This document shows positions 6,553-13,136 of a DNA stretch of 13,136 bases, in pieces; the first letter of the stretch is position 1; every line of letters begins with the position of its first letter. The stretch lies in contig JAUWNF010000036.1 of NCBI GenBank assembly GCA_030612785.1, positions 1 through 13,136 of the forward strand, written 5' to 3'. The translations under genes and the position numbers were made by a program. This DNA is from Phycisphaerales bacterium (GTDB taxonomy: Bacteria; Planctomycetota; Phycisphaerae; UBA1845). The notes beneath the pieces are model-generated. The model was not told the origin of the DNA. It made no database searches and worked only from the letters and a program-made list of their open reading frames with translations.

Positions 6553-6591
6553 CAAGAATTTATGCTTATAGCTAAAAAGCCTAAAATCTTC

Positions 6592-6620
6592 TTGGCGCTG
6601 CTTGAGCGGTCAAGTATAAT
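6592..6620 (+). promoter_or_regulatory. Promoter of the transposase remnant
   Basis: TTGGCG (6592-6597), 17 bp and a perfect TATAAT (6615-6620), with start near 6627, three bases before the ATG of the truncated gene. It points away from the higB promoter about 70 bp off. Confidence 0.6.
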
Positions 6621-6629
6621 ATAGGTGTC

Positions 6630-6725
6630 ATGAACAAGCTCAGCACAACAAAGCGAAAGGCCGTTGTAGCGGCTCTGGTCGAGGGGAACTCGATCTACTA
6701 TCGCAAGGCTCCACGGCTGTATTGA
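6630..6725 (+). pseudogene. IS1-like transposase, N-terminal stub
   Basis: ATG 6630 starts MNKLSTTKRKAVVAALVEGNSI, which matches the beginning of IS1-family transposases common in planctomycetes and relatives, where NSI is followed by RATxRMTGVSKxTVxKLL of the helix-turn-helix. Here the match stops after residue 22 and unrelated YYRKAPRLY plus TGA follows, so only the first 22 codons remain. The upstream promoter is intact. No DDE region or matching terminal repeat was found downstream. Identification rests on a short but distinctive motif. Confidence 0.6.
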
Positions 6726-6930
6726 GATTCTGTGGCAGGTAGACCAAAGCCCGCCGAACATCGCAAGCGTGCGGCAACCAGTGGCATGAGCAAGCCTGCG
6801 ATCCCGGCCCGCCGGGTGGCGCCGGCGGCGCTCAGTTTGAGGAAACAAAGAGGGCTCGCGATCAACTCATGCATGGAGGAAAGGTCTCACCAGCTTCGTT
6901 TCTTACGGGTCAAGTACAGAGCTTGCCCTT
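6726..6930. other. Gene-free stretch beside the insertion-sequence stub
   Basis: No convincing gene. It holds a GC stem CCGCCGG (6809-6815) / CCGGCGG (6822-6828) with loop GTGGCG, which is downstream of the antiporter gene on the minus strand and could act as a terminator, although no T-tract follows. An open frame from GTG 6732 (MAGRPKPAEHRKRAATSG) begins like a small DNA-associated protein, but its continuation runs through the antiporter gene end and has no family look. Confidence 0.35.
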
Positions 6931-6952
6931 CCCCACCGCTAAAGCGATGGGG
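6931..6952. repeat. Palindrome carrying the antiporter stop codon
   Basis: CCCCACCGC (6931-6939), TAAA, GCGATGGGG (6944-6952): a 9-bp stem with one C-A mismatch. The minus-strand TAG stop of the antiporter gene (complement of 6939-6941) lies at the loop, and the last codons (Gly-Ala-Pro-Ser-Leu) are read from the repeat. In form it resembles the short hairpin repeats elsewhere in the window. Confidence 0.55.
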
Positions 6953-8738
6953 CACCCGACGCCTCGTCCCCTTCGGTCGGTCGGCCGAGCAGGCGGACGG
7001 CGACGAAGAGTACGGCGATGCCCGCAATCAGTCCGATCGACCAGTGCAGACCACAGTAACCTGACAACAGGTCGCCGAAGACCATGCCGACAACGGCGGC
7101 GGCCAGCGCGTAGGGCAGTTGGGTCCAGACGTGGCTTTCCAACGTGCAGCCGCTGGCGACGGACGATAGCACGGTGGTGTCGCTGATCGGGGAGCAGTGG
7201 TCGCCGAAGATCGCCCCGGCGAGCACGCCGCCGACCGAAGCGTAAAACAAATCCAGGGCGCGCTCGCCGGGCAGGTCGGCCGCCAGACGCGCGGACACCG
7301 TGACGACCACCGGGCACAAGATGCCCATCGTGCCCCAGGAGGTGCCGGTGGCGAAGGACACCAGCGCGGCACTGAGGAAGACGCACAGCGGCAGCCACGC
7401 GGCGGCGAATTGGGCGGCCTGCAGATTAGCGGTGACGATCTCGCCCAGGTGCAATGCTTGCGATGCACCGGACAAGGCCCACGCCAGGATCAGGATCACC
7501 AGAGCCGGAACCACGCGCCACACGCCCCTGACCGCGGCTCGAAGCGCGGTGGCGATATCGATAGCGCGGCTCAACAGGCTGAGCCCCAGGGCGAGAACCG
7601 CACTAGCGATCGCCCCATAGAGGATCGAGTCGTAGGCGTCCGCGTTGGACAACACGTTGACGAAGGTACGCGCTTGGCCCGACTTAACGCCGAACCACCC
7701 GGTCAAGAAAAGAACCGCCAGGGTCACCATGATCAACGCCAGGACCGGCACTCCCGCCAGCCACCACTTCGATCCCGCCACTACCGGCGTGGTCTCGGCG
7801 GCATCGATTCGACCGGACTCAGCGTCCGCCAGGGCCCGGCGCTCCGCCGTGCGCATGGGGCCGAAGTCGCGCCCGGTGGTGGCGATCAGAAAGACGGTCA
7901 CAATCGCGAAAATGGCGTAGTAGCGGTGGGGAATGCTGTAGAGAAACGCCTGCCAGCCGTTCACTCCGCTCAGGAAGGCCGGTACCTGATCCGCGCGGGC
8001 CAGTCCGTCCAGGCCCTCTTGAATAAAGCCGATTTCGGCCCCCAGCCACGTGCCGATCAGCGCGATCGAGGCCACGGGGGCCGCCGTCGAATCGACGATG
8101 TACGCCAGCTTGGCCCGCGAGAGCTTCAGGCGGTCGAAGATGGGCTGCATGGTCGGGCCGACGATCATGGTGTTGGCATAGTCGTCGAAGAAGACCACCA
8201 GGCCCGCGGCCCACGCGATCATCTGACCGCCGCGCCGGCTGGTCGCGCCCCCGGCAATGGTTTCCACCAACGCGCGCGTACCGCCGCTGGCGCCGATAAT
8301 GCCGACCATGGCGGCGATAATGGAGGTAAACGCGAGGATCTTGACGCGGTCGGTGTCCTGGAGCGAAGCGTTCCAGATGAAGCTCTGTAGCGCCACCCGC
8401 ACCGTGCCGGTGACGACGTTCGTCGTACCGTAGCGTGCCTCGGGCGTCAGGCACGGCAAGAGCATATATGACGCCACCAGCACGCCTACCGCCAGCGAAG
8501 GCAGCACCTTGCGGGTGATCACCGCTAGGGCGATCGCCGACAACGCCGGCAACAAGACCCACAGACCGTACTGCTCCGGCGGGACCAAGTTCGGTGCGCC
8601 GGCCGGCTGCGTCGCGCTTTGAGACTGCCCCAAGGCGACGGCGCTTGCCAGAACGGTGATGATGAGGAGAGCGAGCGCACCGGAGGTAAGGCGGGCGGTG
8701 CTCAGGCTTCGTGTTGGTGTCGGGGTTTCTTGGAGCAT
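6939..8738 (-). CDS. NhaC-family Na+/H+ antiporter
   Basis: 599 residues, an inner-membrane carrier with about a dozen hydrophobic segments. Diagnostic NhaC stretches are seen: FFDDYANTMIVGPTMQPIFDR (about 183-203), IVDSTAAPVASIALIGTWLGAEIG (214-237), SFATGTSWGTMGILCPVVV (about 460-480) and GDHCSPISDTTVLSS (about 508-524). Members exchange Na+ for H+, and some exchange malate or lactate, so the exact substrate is open. ATG 8738 is chosen because the promoter start site lies about 13 bases before it; GTG 8795 lies upstream of that promoter. Residues 17-37 form a hydrophobic segment ending in ALG, then a Gln/Ser/Pro linker before the first core helix, so the protein has an added N-terminal anchor or signal peptide. 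The C-terminus comes from a palindromic repeat. It follows purQ on the same strand but behind its own promoter. Confidence 0.85.
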   Translation of the reverse strand: MLQETPTPTRSLSTARLTSGALALLIITVLASAVALGQSQSATQPAGAPNLVPPEQYGLWVLLPALSAIALAVITRKVLPSLAVGVLVASYMLLPCLTPEARYGTTNVVTGTVRVALQSFIWNASLQDTDRVKILAFTSIIAAMVGIIGASGGTRALVETIAGGATSRRGGQMIAWAAGLVVFFDDYANTMIVGPTMQPIFDRLKLSRAKLAYIVDSTAAPVASIALIGTWLGAEIGFIQEGLDGLARADQVPAFLSGVNGWQAFLYSIPHRYYAIFAIVTVFLIATTGRDFGPMRTAERRALADAESGRIDAAETTPVVAGSKWWLAGVPVLALIMVTLAVLFLTGWFGVKSGQARTFVNVLSNADAYDSILYGAIASAVLALGLSLLSRAIDIATALRAAVRGVWRVVPALVILILAWALSGASQALHLGEIVTANLQAAQFAAAWLPLCVFLSAALVSFATGTSWGTMGILCPVVVTVSARLAADLPGERALDLFYASVGGVLAGAIFGDHCSPISDTTVLSSVASGCTLESHVWTQLPYALAAAVVGMVFGDLLSGYCGLHWSIGLIAGIAVLFVAVRLLGRPTEGDEASGAPSL

Positions 8739-8751
8739 GAGGCGCGGCTGC

Positions 8752-8787
8752 GTTATAGATGAGCGGGTTGGTGGCGTCAAACGCCAC
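8752..8787 (-). promoter_or_regulatory. Antiporter promoter with palindromic operator on the -35
   Basis: On the minus strand TTGACG (complement of 8775-8780), 17 bp and TATAAC (complement of 8752-8757) make a good sigma-70-type promoter. The -35 lies inside a perfect palindrome, GTGGCGT (8771-8777) CAA ACGCCAC (8781-8787), positioned as a repressor operator would be. No T-tract makes it look like a terminator. Regulator and signal are unknown. Confidence 0.6.
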
Positions 8788-8822
8788 AGGTTCACACCTC
8801 ACCGAGAACCGCTGCAAACCGC

Positions 8823-9083
8823 TGTAGCGCCGGGGCTTGTCCCCGACGCTGGAGGTGATGGTGCGTCACCCACAAGTACGTGTTTAGCGTACAACTGGGG
8901 TGGCATGGGTAACGCTCGTCCCGCCGTAGATCTTGACAGATGTAAAGATGGTAGGGCGGGACGAGCGTTACCCGTGGAGCAACCGGGTCGGCGAAGCCCA
9001 CGGGTAAGCTCCGCCGCTGGTCGCGGCTCCGCTTACCCATGCCACCCACGCTGAATACGTCACCCACCAGGGGTGACGCTACA
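8823..9083. repeat. Multi-hairpin palindromic element B
   Basis: Nested inverted repeats over 261 bp. Outermost is TGTAGCG (8823-8829) with CGCTACA (9077-9083). Next inward are GCGTCACCC-type arms, then GGGTGGCATGGGTAA (8898-8912) with TTACCCATGCCACCC (9033-9047). Inside are three hairpins: a perfect 19-bp stem (8907-8925 with 8955-8973, 29-base loop), ACCCGTGG with CCCACGGGT (about 8970-8977 and 8997-9005), and GGGTAAGC (9002-9009) with GCTTACCC (9031-9038). A further stem CGGGG-CTTGT-CCCCG (8831-8845) sits at the left. The arms share bases, so different pairings exclude each other. It lies just past the purQ stop and may end purLQ transcription; it also fills the 300-bp gap before the antiporter promoter. 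No coding potential is credible. Confidence 0.75.
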
Positions 9084-9094
9084 AGAGGAGGTAG

Positions 9095-9931
9095 TCAGCC
9101 TTCGAACGAAGCGACCGCCGACTTGAAGACCAGCAGACCGTCCGGCTCGCGATTCTCACGGTGACGAGTCCATAGCGGATGCTGCGTGGCATCGACGAAG
9201 CGTTCGGGGTGGGGCATCAGGCCGAGGACTTGCCCGCGCGCGTCGGTCAGACCGGCGATGTCCGCGGCGCTACCGTTCGGATTGGCCGGGTAAGCGCAGG
9301 GTCGGTCAACGCCGTAGTCGGGTCCTGGGATCAAGGAGCCGCGGGCTTGAGCCCGCGCGGTCGGGACCCGCTCAGTTTTCTCGACATAGGTGAGGCACAC
9401 GTGCCCGCGGTCGATGACGTTTCGCAGGACCGTATCGTCGCGGCAGAAAACGCGGCCTTCGGCGTGCGCCACCGGGAGTTCCAGCACAGCGTTCGGCGGA
9501 AGAAACCGGCAGCGGGTCGATCCGGTACGCAGGCGGACCCAGCGGGCTTCGAAGCGGCCGCAGCGGTTGAACGCCAGGGTCACCAGCCGTTCACCTCGCC
9601 GCGGATCGGGCAGCAACCCGATCTTGACCAGCACCTGAAACCCGTTGCAGATGCCCAAAATGAGCTTGCCGTCATCGATGAACCGGAGCAGTTCGTCGCC
9701 GACGGAGTGCCGCAACTGGTTCGCGAGAATGGTCCCCGCGGCGAGGTCGTCGCCGTAACTGAATCCGCCGGGCATGGTGAGGACCTGGAACGAACGCAAC
9801 AAGGTCGGCTGCTCGAGAAGCCGCTTGACGTGAAGCGTTTCCGTTTGAGCCCCGGCCAACCGCCATGCGTGGGCGGTCTCGACGTCGCAGTTGGTTCCGG
9901 CGGCACGCACGATCAAGACGCGGACGGCCAT
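9095..9931 (-). CDS. purQ: Phosphoribosylformylglycinamidine synthase, glutaminase subunit PurQ
   Basis: 278 residues, class I glutamine amidotransferase. It releases ammonia from glutamine for PurL, which converts FGAR to FGAM in step four of purine synthesis. Seen: VLIVRAAGTNCDVETAHAWRLAGA at the start, the oxyanion-type MPGGFSYGDDLAAG (53-66), nucleophile Cys95 in GICNGFQVL, and the catalytic His241-x-Glu243 in LMPHPER. YPANPNGSAADIAGLTD (214-230) is the family's usual block. ATG 9931 follows GGAGGAGAGG by 7 bases; a longer open frame upstream is out-of-frame purL sequence. It starts two bases after the purL stop. Residues about 187-210 (ERVPTARAQARGSLIPGPDY) are extra compared with typical PurQ of about 225-235 residues, and contain the product of a palindromic repeat. 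Confidence 0.92.
   Translation of the reverse strand: MAVRVLIVRAAGTNCDVETAHAWRLAGAQTETLHVKRLLEQPTLLRSFQVLTMPGGFSYGDDLAAGTILANQLRHSVGDELLRFIDDGKLILGICNGFQVLVKIGLLPDPRRGERLVTLAFNRCGRFEARWVRLRTGSTRCRFLPPNAVLELPVAHAEGRVFCRDDTVLRNVIDRGHVCLTYVEKTERVPTARAQARGSLIPGPDYGVDRPCAYPANPNGSAADIAGLTDARGQVLGLMPHPERFVDATQHPLWTRHRENREPDGLLVFKSAVASFEG
9340..9357. repeat. Palindromic repeat inside purQ
   Basis: CGCGGGCT-TG-AGCCCGCG is an 18-base palindrome (8-bp perfect arms). In the minus-strand purQ frame it encodes part of ARAQARG (about residues 192-198) in a segment that other PurQ proteins lack. Hairpins of the form GCGGGCT-n-AGCCCGC are frequent interspersed repeats in planctomycete-like genomes, from memory. 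The frame is kept and all catalytic motifs remain. Confidence 0.6.
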
Positions 9932-9933
9932 GG

Positions 9934-12900
9934 TTACGCCTCTCCTCCCATCGCGCGGGTGAGCGGCTCGCGCCAGGCGCCGGCCAGCGTGGCCACGTCG
10001 AGGTCGACGAGCGTCCTGTCTCCATCTCCCACTCCTGAACGGGAGGGTGCGCCCCGGCCGGAGGCGATGATCAGTTTCGGCTCCTCGGTGACCTCGCCGA
10101 TGCGCACCCCGCCGACGCGGCGAATCTGCTCGTCGGACGCGCACTCCAGCACGTAACCGGTGGGGTATTCGTCGAACAGCTTGGCCGCCGGACCATCGCC
10201 GGGCGCATCTTCGAGGTCGATGCGGGCACCGAGCCCTGAAGCGATGCACATCTCCGCCACCGCAACGGCCAATCCGCCGTCGCTCAGGTCGTGGGCGGAC
10301 GGAATATCGCCGCCACGAATCTCTTGGGACACACGCAGGTGGGCGTCGGCGGCGCGCTTCAGTCCCCTTCGATCCGCCGGACAGGCCACCAGCGCAAGCG
10401 GATTGCCCACCCGCTTGAGGTCCATGGTGACACAACGGCGCACGTCCTCGAGGATGCCGATCGCGCTGATCAGCAGTGTGTCGGGAACGGCGATCTTCTC
10501 CGGCAGTCCGAGAAGCTCGGCCTGAGCCGGGTCCTGCGAAAACTGGTTGTTGAGCGAATCCTTCCCGGAGATGTACGGCAACCCATAGGCCACGGCGGCG
10601 TCGTACGCTCCCCGGCACGCACGAACTAACGCGCCCATCGCCTCGGGCGTATCGCATCCACCCCAGCAGAAGTTGTCCAGGATAGCCACCCGGCTCGGGT
10701 CCGCCCCGATGCAGATGACGTTGCGCAGGGCCTCATCCACCGCTCGCAGCGCCATCCAGTACGGGTCCCGGTCGGCGACGTGGGGACACAGCCCGCACGC
10801 GATGGCCACTCCGCGCTGACTGTCGAGTCGCGGGCGGAGCACCGCGGCGTCGCCGGGACCGTCACCGGGGCCGCACAATGGCTTGAGCACGCTGCCGCCC
10901 TGGACCTCGTGGTCGTACTGCCGAATGATCCATTCCTTGGAGGCGACGTTGTAGTTGCGCAAACATTCGAGCAACTCGCTTGCCATGCTGGTGTGGGCGC
11001 CTGAAGCATGGTCCGATCCCGGAGCGCGAGCGACGGGTCCCGCGACCCCGCGCTGGCGCTTGGGGCTCTGATGGGTTGCACCTGCGGTCCAGGTGGCTTT
11101 GCGGGTGGTCTTGGGCAATCCCTCATGTAGGAACGTCATGTCCAGATCGCCGACCACCTCGCCCTCGTAACGAACCACCAATCGCCCGTCACTCGCGAAG
11201 CTGCCGATCACCGAGGCCTCGACGTCCTCTGCGGCGCAGATGCCCAACAGGGTATCAAGCTGCTCAGGCGGCACCGCCAGCACCATGCGTTCCTGGGCCT
11301 CGGAAATCCAAATCTCGTCGTAGCGCAGCCCGGCGTATTTCAGCGGCACCTTGTCCAGGTCCACAGTCGCGCCGAGCTTGGCCCCCATTTCGCCGACGGC
11401 GCTGCTCAGGCCGCCCGCCCCGCAGTCGGTGATGGCACTGTAGAGGCATCCCGATTCGTGGTCCCGCGCCAACAGCAGGGCGTCGAGTACTTTTTTCTCC
11501 TCGATAGCGTTGCCGATCTGCACGGCGTGGGAGAACTCGTCGGCGTGGTCTTCGGTGAGTTCCGCTGACGAGAACGTGGCACCGTGGATGCCGTCGCGCC
11601 CCGTGCGCCCCCCCAGCAGCACGATCCGGTCGCCGGGTCGAGGTTCCTTGCGGATGCGCTCGCGCGGGATCAACCCGATGCTGCCGCAGAAGACCAGCGG
11701 GTTGGCCAGATAGCGCTCGTCGAAGTATACCGCCCCGTTGACCGTGGGAATTCCCATGCGGTTGCCGTAGTCGCGGACCCCGGCAACGATGCCTTTGAGC
11801 ACCCGGGCCGGATGCAGGACCCCGCGAGGCAACCGTTCGCTGTCGTATTCCGGGGAGGCGACGCAGAAAACGTCAGTGGAGGCGATCGGCTTGGCCCCCA
11901 ACCCGCAGCCTAAGATGTCGCGGATGCAACCGCCGATCCCCGTAGCCGCCCCACCGTAAGGCTCGATGGCCGACGGGTGGTTGTGGGTCTCGACCTTGAA
12001 GGCGATGCCGTATTCGTCATCGAACGCGATGACCCCGGCGTTGTCCTCGAATACCGACAGGCACCAGGCGCGATTCAGTTCGCGTGTGGCCTGGACGATG
12101 GTGGACTTGAGCAGGTTGTCGAAGCGCACCTCGACCGTTCCTTCCCGTCCGAAGTCGTCGCCGCGATAAATGACCTCGCTGGTGAGGGTCTTGTGTACGC
12201 AGTGTTCCGACCAGGTCTGAGCCAGGGTCTCCAGTTCCAGGTCGGTCGGATCGCGGTTCAGGCTGTGGAAGTGGTCGCGGATCGCCTCCATTTCCCGGCG
12301 CGAGAGAAACAGGTGCGCCGTGCGCGACAGGTTTTCGAGTGCCGCCCCCTCGAGGTCGCGCAGCGCCACCGTGCGCAGCTCAAACGGGCGGCGGGGCGCT
12401 TCGGGCACGGCCGTCGGTCGACGGTCGCAACGCTCGAACCCGCGAATGTAAACCGTCTCGATACAATCGTTGGCCAGCACGCCACGCGCGATCCGCTCCA
12501 ACTCCGCGGACGAGCGTGCCCCATCGATGGTGTAGCGCCACGCGGTCCGCACGGCGTCTACGTGCATTTGTTCATCCCGGCCCATAGCGGCAAGCTGCTC
12601 GTTGAGCGCGCGGGCAGCGCTGAGCGCCACCGGGTCCATGACGCCCGGACGATAGTGGACTTCGATCGCCGCGGTCGAGGAAACGTCCGCTCTTGTGTCC
12701 CCCAAGTCCGGAGTATCGGGCGTGCAGACGCAGGTCTCGGACAATGGATCGCACAGCAACGCGCGGGCAACCTGTTCGACCGTGTCCCGGTCGAGTTTCC
12801 CCTGGAGAAGGTAGAGCCGGCAGGAGCGCACCGCGCTGACGTGTTCAAAGCCCGAGCGGTGGAGGTCCCCGAGCACTTCCCGGCCGCGCGCGTCAAGTGA

Positions 12901-12954
12901 CCCCGATCGGGGGGTGACTTCTATCCGCCACACGTTCTGTTCGCCTGCCGGCAT
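9934..12954 (-). CDS. purL: PurL FGAM synthase with two N-terminal PurS-like domains
   Basis: 1006 residues. The C-terminal 800 form PurL: TWSEHCVHKTL with active-site His251, then VETHNHPSAIEPYGGAATGIGGCIRDI, the Gly-rich TDCGAGGLSSAVGEMG and a second-half SGKDSLNNQF block with HDLSDGGLAVAVAEMC near the end. It uses ATP and ammonia from PurQ to make FGAM. Residues 8-80 (WRIEVTPRSGSLDARGREVLGDL) and 96-172 (IEVHYRPGVMDPVALSAARAL, AVRTAWRYTI) each look like a PurS domain, the bridge that binds PurQ to PurL, so no separate purS is needed. Stand-alone small PurL is about 740 residues and large PurL about 1300 with PurQ fused; this form is between. ATG 12954 follows GAGGTGG by 6 bases. The linker at about 617-650 holds an SPKRQRG insert. 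Confidence 0.92.
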   Translation of the reverse strand: MPAGEQNVWRIEVTPRSGSLDARGREVLGDLHRSGFEHVSAVRSCRLYLLQGKLDRDTVEQVARALLCDPLSETCVCTPDTPDLGDTRADVSSTAAIEVHYRPGVMDPVALSAARALNEQLAAMGRDEQMHVDAVRTAWRYTIDGARSSAELERIARGVLANDCIETVYIRGFERCDRRPTAVPEAPRRPFELRTVALRDLEGAALENLSRTAHLFLSRREMEAIRDHFHSLNRDPTDLELETLAQTWSEHCVHKTLTSEVIYRGDDFGREGTVEVRFDNLLKSTIVQATRELNRAWCLSVFEDNAGVIAFDDEYGIAFKVETHNHPSAIEPYGGAATGIGGCIRDILGCGLGAKPIASTDVFCVASPEYDSERLPRGVLHPARVLKGIVAGVRDYGNRMGIPTVNGAVYFDERYLANPLVFCGSIGLIPRERIRKEPRPGDRIVLLGGRTGRDGIHGATFSSAELTEDHADEFSHAVQIGNAIEEKKVLDALLLARDHESGCLYSAITDCGAGGLSSAVGEMGAKLGATVDLDKVPLKYAGLRYDEIWISEAQERMVLAVPPEQLDTLLGICAAEDVEASVIGSFASDGRLVVRYEGEVVGDLDMTFLHEGLPKTTRKATWTAGATHQSPKRQRGVAGPVARAPGSDHASGAHTSMASELLECLRNYNVASKEWIIRQYDHEVQGGSVLKPLCGPGDGPGDAAVLRPRLDSQRGVAIACGLCPHVADRDPYWMALRAVDEALRNVICIGADPSRVAILDNFCWGGCDTPEAMGALVRACRGAYDAAVAYGLPYISGKDSLNNQFSQDPAQAELLGLPEKIAVPDTLLISAIGILEDVRRCVTMDLKRVGNPLALVACPADRRGLKRAADAHLRVSQEIRGGDIPSAHDLSDGGLAVAVAEMCIASGLGARIDLEDAPGDGPAAKLFDEYPTGYVLECASDEQIRRVGGVRIGEVTEEPKLIIASGRGAPSRSGVGDGDRTLVDLDVATLAGAWREPLTRAMGGEA
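11046..11065. repeat. SPKRQRG-coding repeat inside purL
   Basis: CCCCGCGC-TGGC-GCTTGGGG forms an imperfect hairpin. On the minus strand it encodes Ser630-Pro-Lys-Arg-Gln-Arg-Gly636 in PurL. I recognise SPKRQRG as a peptide that recurs in unrelated planctomycete proteins, the translated form of an interspersed DNA repeat. It sits in the linker between RKATW and LLECLRNYNVASKEW, between the two catalytic halves. Confidence 0.65.
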
Positions 12955-12989
12955 TGTTTTCCACCTCTGCTGTCGAGTTCCGCGCGCCG

Positions 12990-13116
12990 GGGTGGCACGG
13001 TCAAGCGCAGCCGCCGAAGGCGGTGGAGCTTGACCGTGGCGAAAAGCCCAAGCGCTTCGCCACGGACTCTGGCTTGATCCTCCCTTCGGTCGGACCGATC
13101 CTTGACCGTGCCACCC
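12990..13116. repeat. Palindromic element C with exact 16-bp inverted ends
   Basis: GGGTGGCACGGTCAAG (12990-13005) and CTTGACCGTGCCACCC (13101-13116) are exact inverse copies bounding 127 bp. Inside are GTCAAGC/GCTTGAC arms around a CCGCC-GAA-GGCGG hairpin (about 13000-13034), and CCGTGGCGAA (13034-13043) with TTCGCCACGG (13056-13065). A looser stem around TCGGTC-GGACCGA lies near 13086-13098. The left end equals that of element A. It lies 35 bp upstream of purL, so the purL promoter must be inside or beyond it. No coding sequence is seen. Confidence 0.75.
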
Positions 13117-13136
13117 GAAGTCTCGGCTACGAAACC

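Noticed and set aside
6732..7064. Open frame from GTG 6732 (MAGRPKPAEHRKR)
   Set aside because: The start is suggestive of a small DNA-related protein, but the rest crosses a palindrome and the antiporter gene antisense; no support for a real gene.
7197..8390. 397-residue open frame on the plus strand
   Set aside because: It lies antiparallel within the NhaC gene and has low-complexity Arg/Gly/His/Gln-rich sequence with no family motif; a GC-rich shadow frame.
8792..9067. 91-residue minus-strand frame in the purQ-antiporter gap
   Set aside because: Entirely made of inverted-repeat sequence of element B; no ribosome site or family resemblance.
8823..9083. CRISPR array
   Set aside because: Repeats are inverted and nested, not direct and evenly spaced, and no cas genes are near.
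9932..10657. Upstream extension of the purQ frame
   Set aside because: It is out-of-frame purL sequence; the true start at 9931 has a strong Shine-Dalgarno site and the family's N-terminus.
11977..12900. 307-residue open frame on the plus strand
   Set aside because: Fully opposite purL, whose motifs are clear; no recognisable domain in the shadow frame.

Overview
The window is high-GC bacterial DNA whose style points to a planctomycete, possibly of the Phycisphaerae side. This is an inference from three things: the in-frame SPKRQRG peptide in PurL, which I remember as a recurrent planctomycete repeat peptide; a secreted protein with a Cys/Gly, hydrophobic and Arg-rich C-terminal tail; and intergenic spaces filled with mosaic hairpin repeats. 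No rRNA or tRNA gene was seen, so the taxonomy rests on these features alone.

Layout. 1-496 (+): the end of a BrnT-like toxin gene overlapping a ribbon-helix-helix antitoxin gene. 587-1537 (+): a short SerA-type D-2-hydroxyacid dehydrogenase. 1561-1682: a worn palindromic element between convergent genes. 1706-2785 (-): a secreted protein with a long, structured leader that carries a c-di-GMP-riboswitch-like core. 3085-4122 (-): a SplB-like/PA0069-type radical SAM protein. 4273-4542 (+): a small basic protein, divergent from the radical SAM gene. 4539-6485 (-): a compact operon of higB-like toxin, HigA antitoxin fused to an ImmA/IrrE-type HExxH peptidase, and a third conserved-looking gene of unknown function, behind a near-consensus promoter. 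6592-6725 (+): the head of an IS1-like transposase gene with its promoter. 6939-8738 (-): an NhaC-type Na+/H+ antiporter whose stop codon lies inside a palindrome. 8823-9083: a large multi-hairpin element. 9095-12954 (-): purL-purQ, with PurL carrying two N-terminal PurS-like domains. 12990-13116: another palindromic element with exact 16-bp inverted ends.

Functionally the window mixes housekeeping genes (PurLQ for the FGAM synthase step of purine synthesis, an ion antiporter, a hydroxyacid dehydrogenase) with an accessory stretch (4.1-6.9 kb) of toxin-antitoxin and insertion-sequence material. PurS, PurL and PurQ functions are all present in two genes, so the FGAM synthase complex can be made from one transcript.

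The most notable theme is palindromic repeats that sit between genes and also appear inside coding sequence: one encodes an insert in PurL, one an insert in PurQ, and one supplies the last codons and stop of the antiporter. The most system-like locus is the three-gene higB / higA-ImmA / unknown operon.
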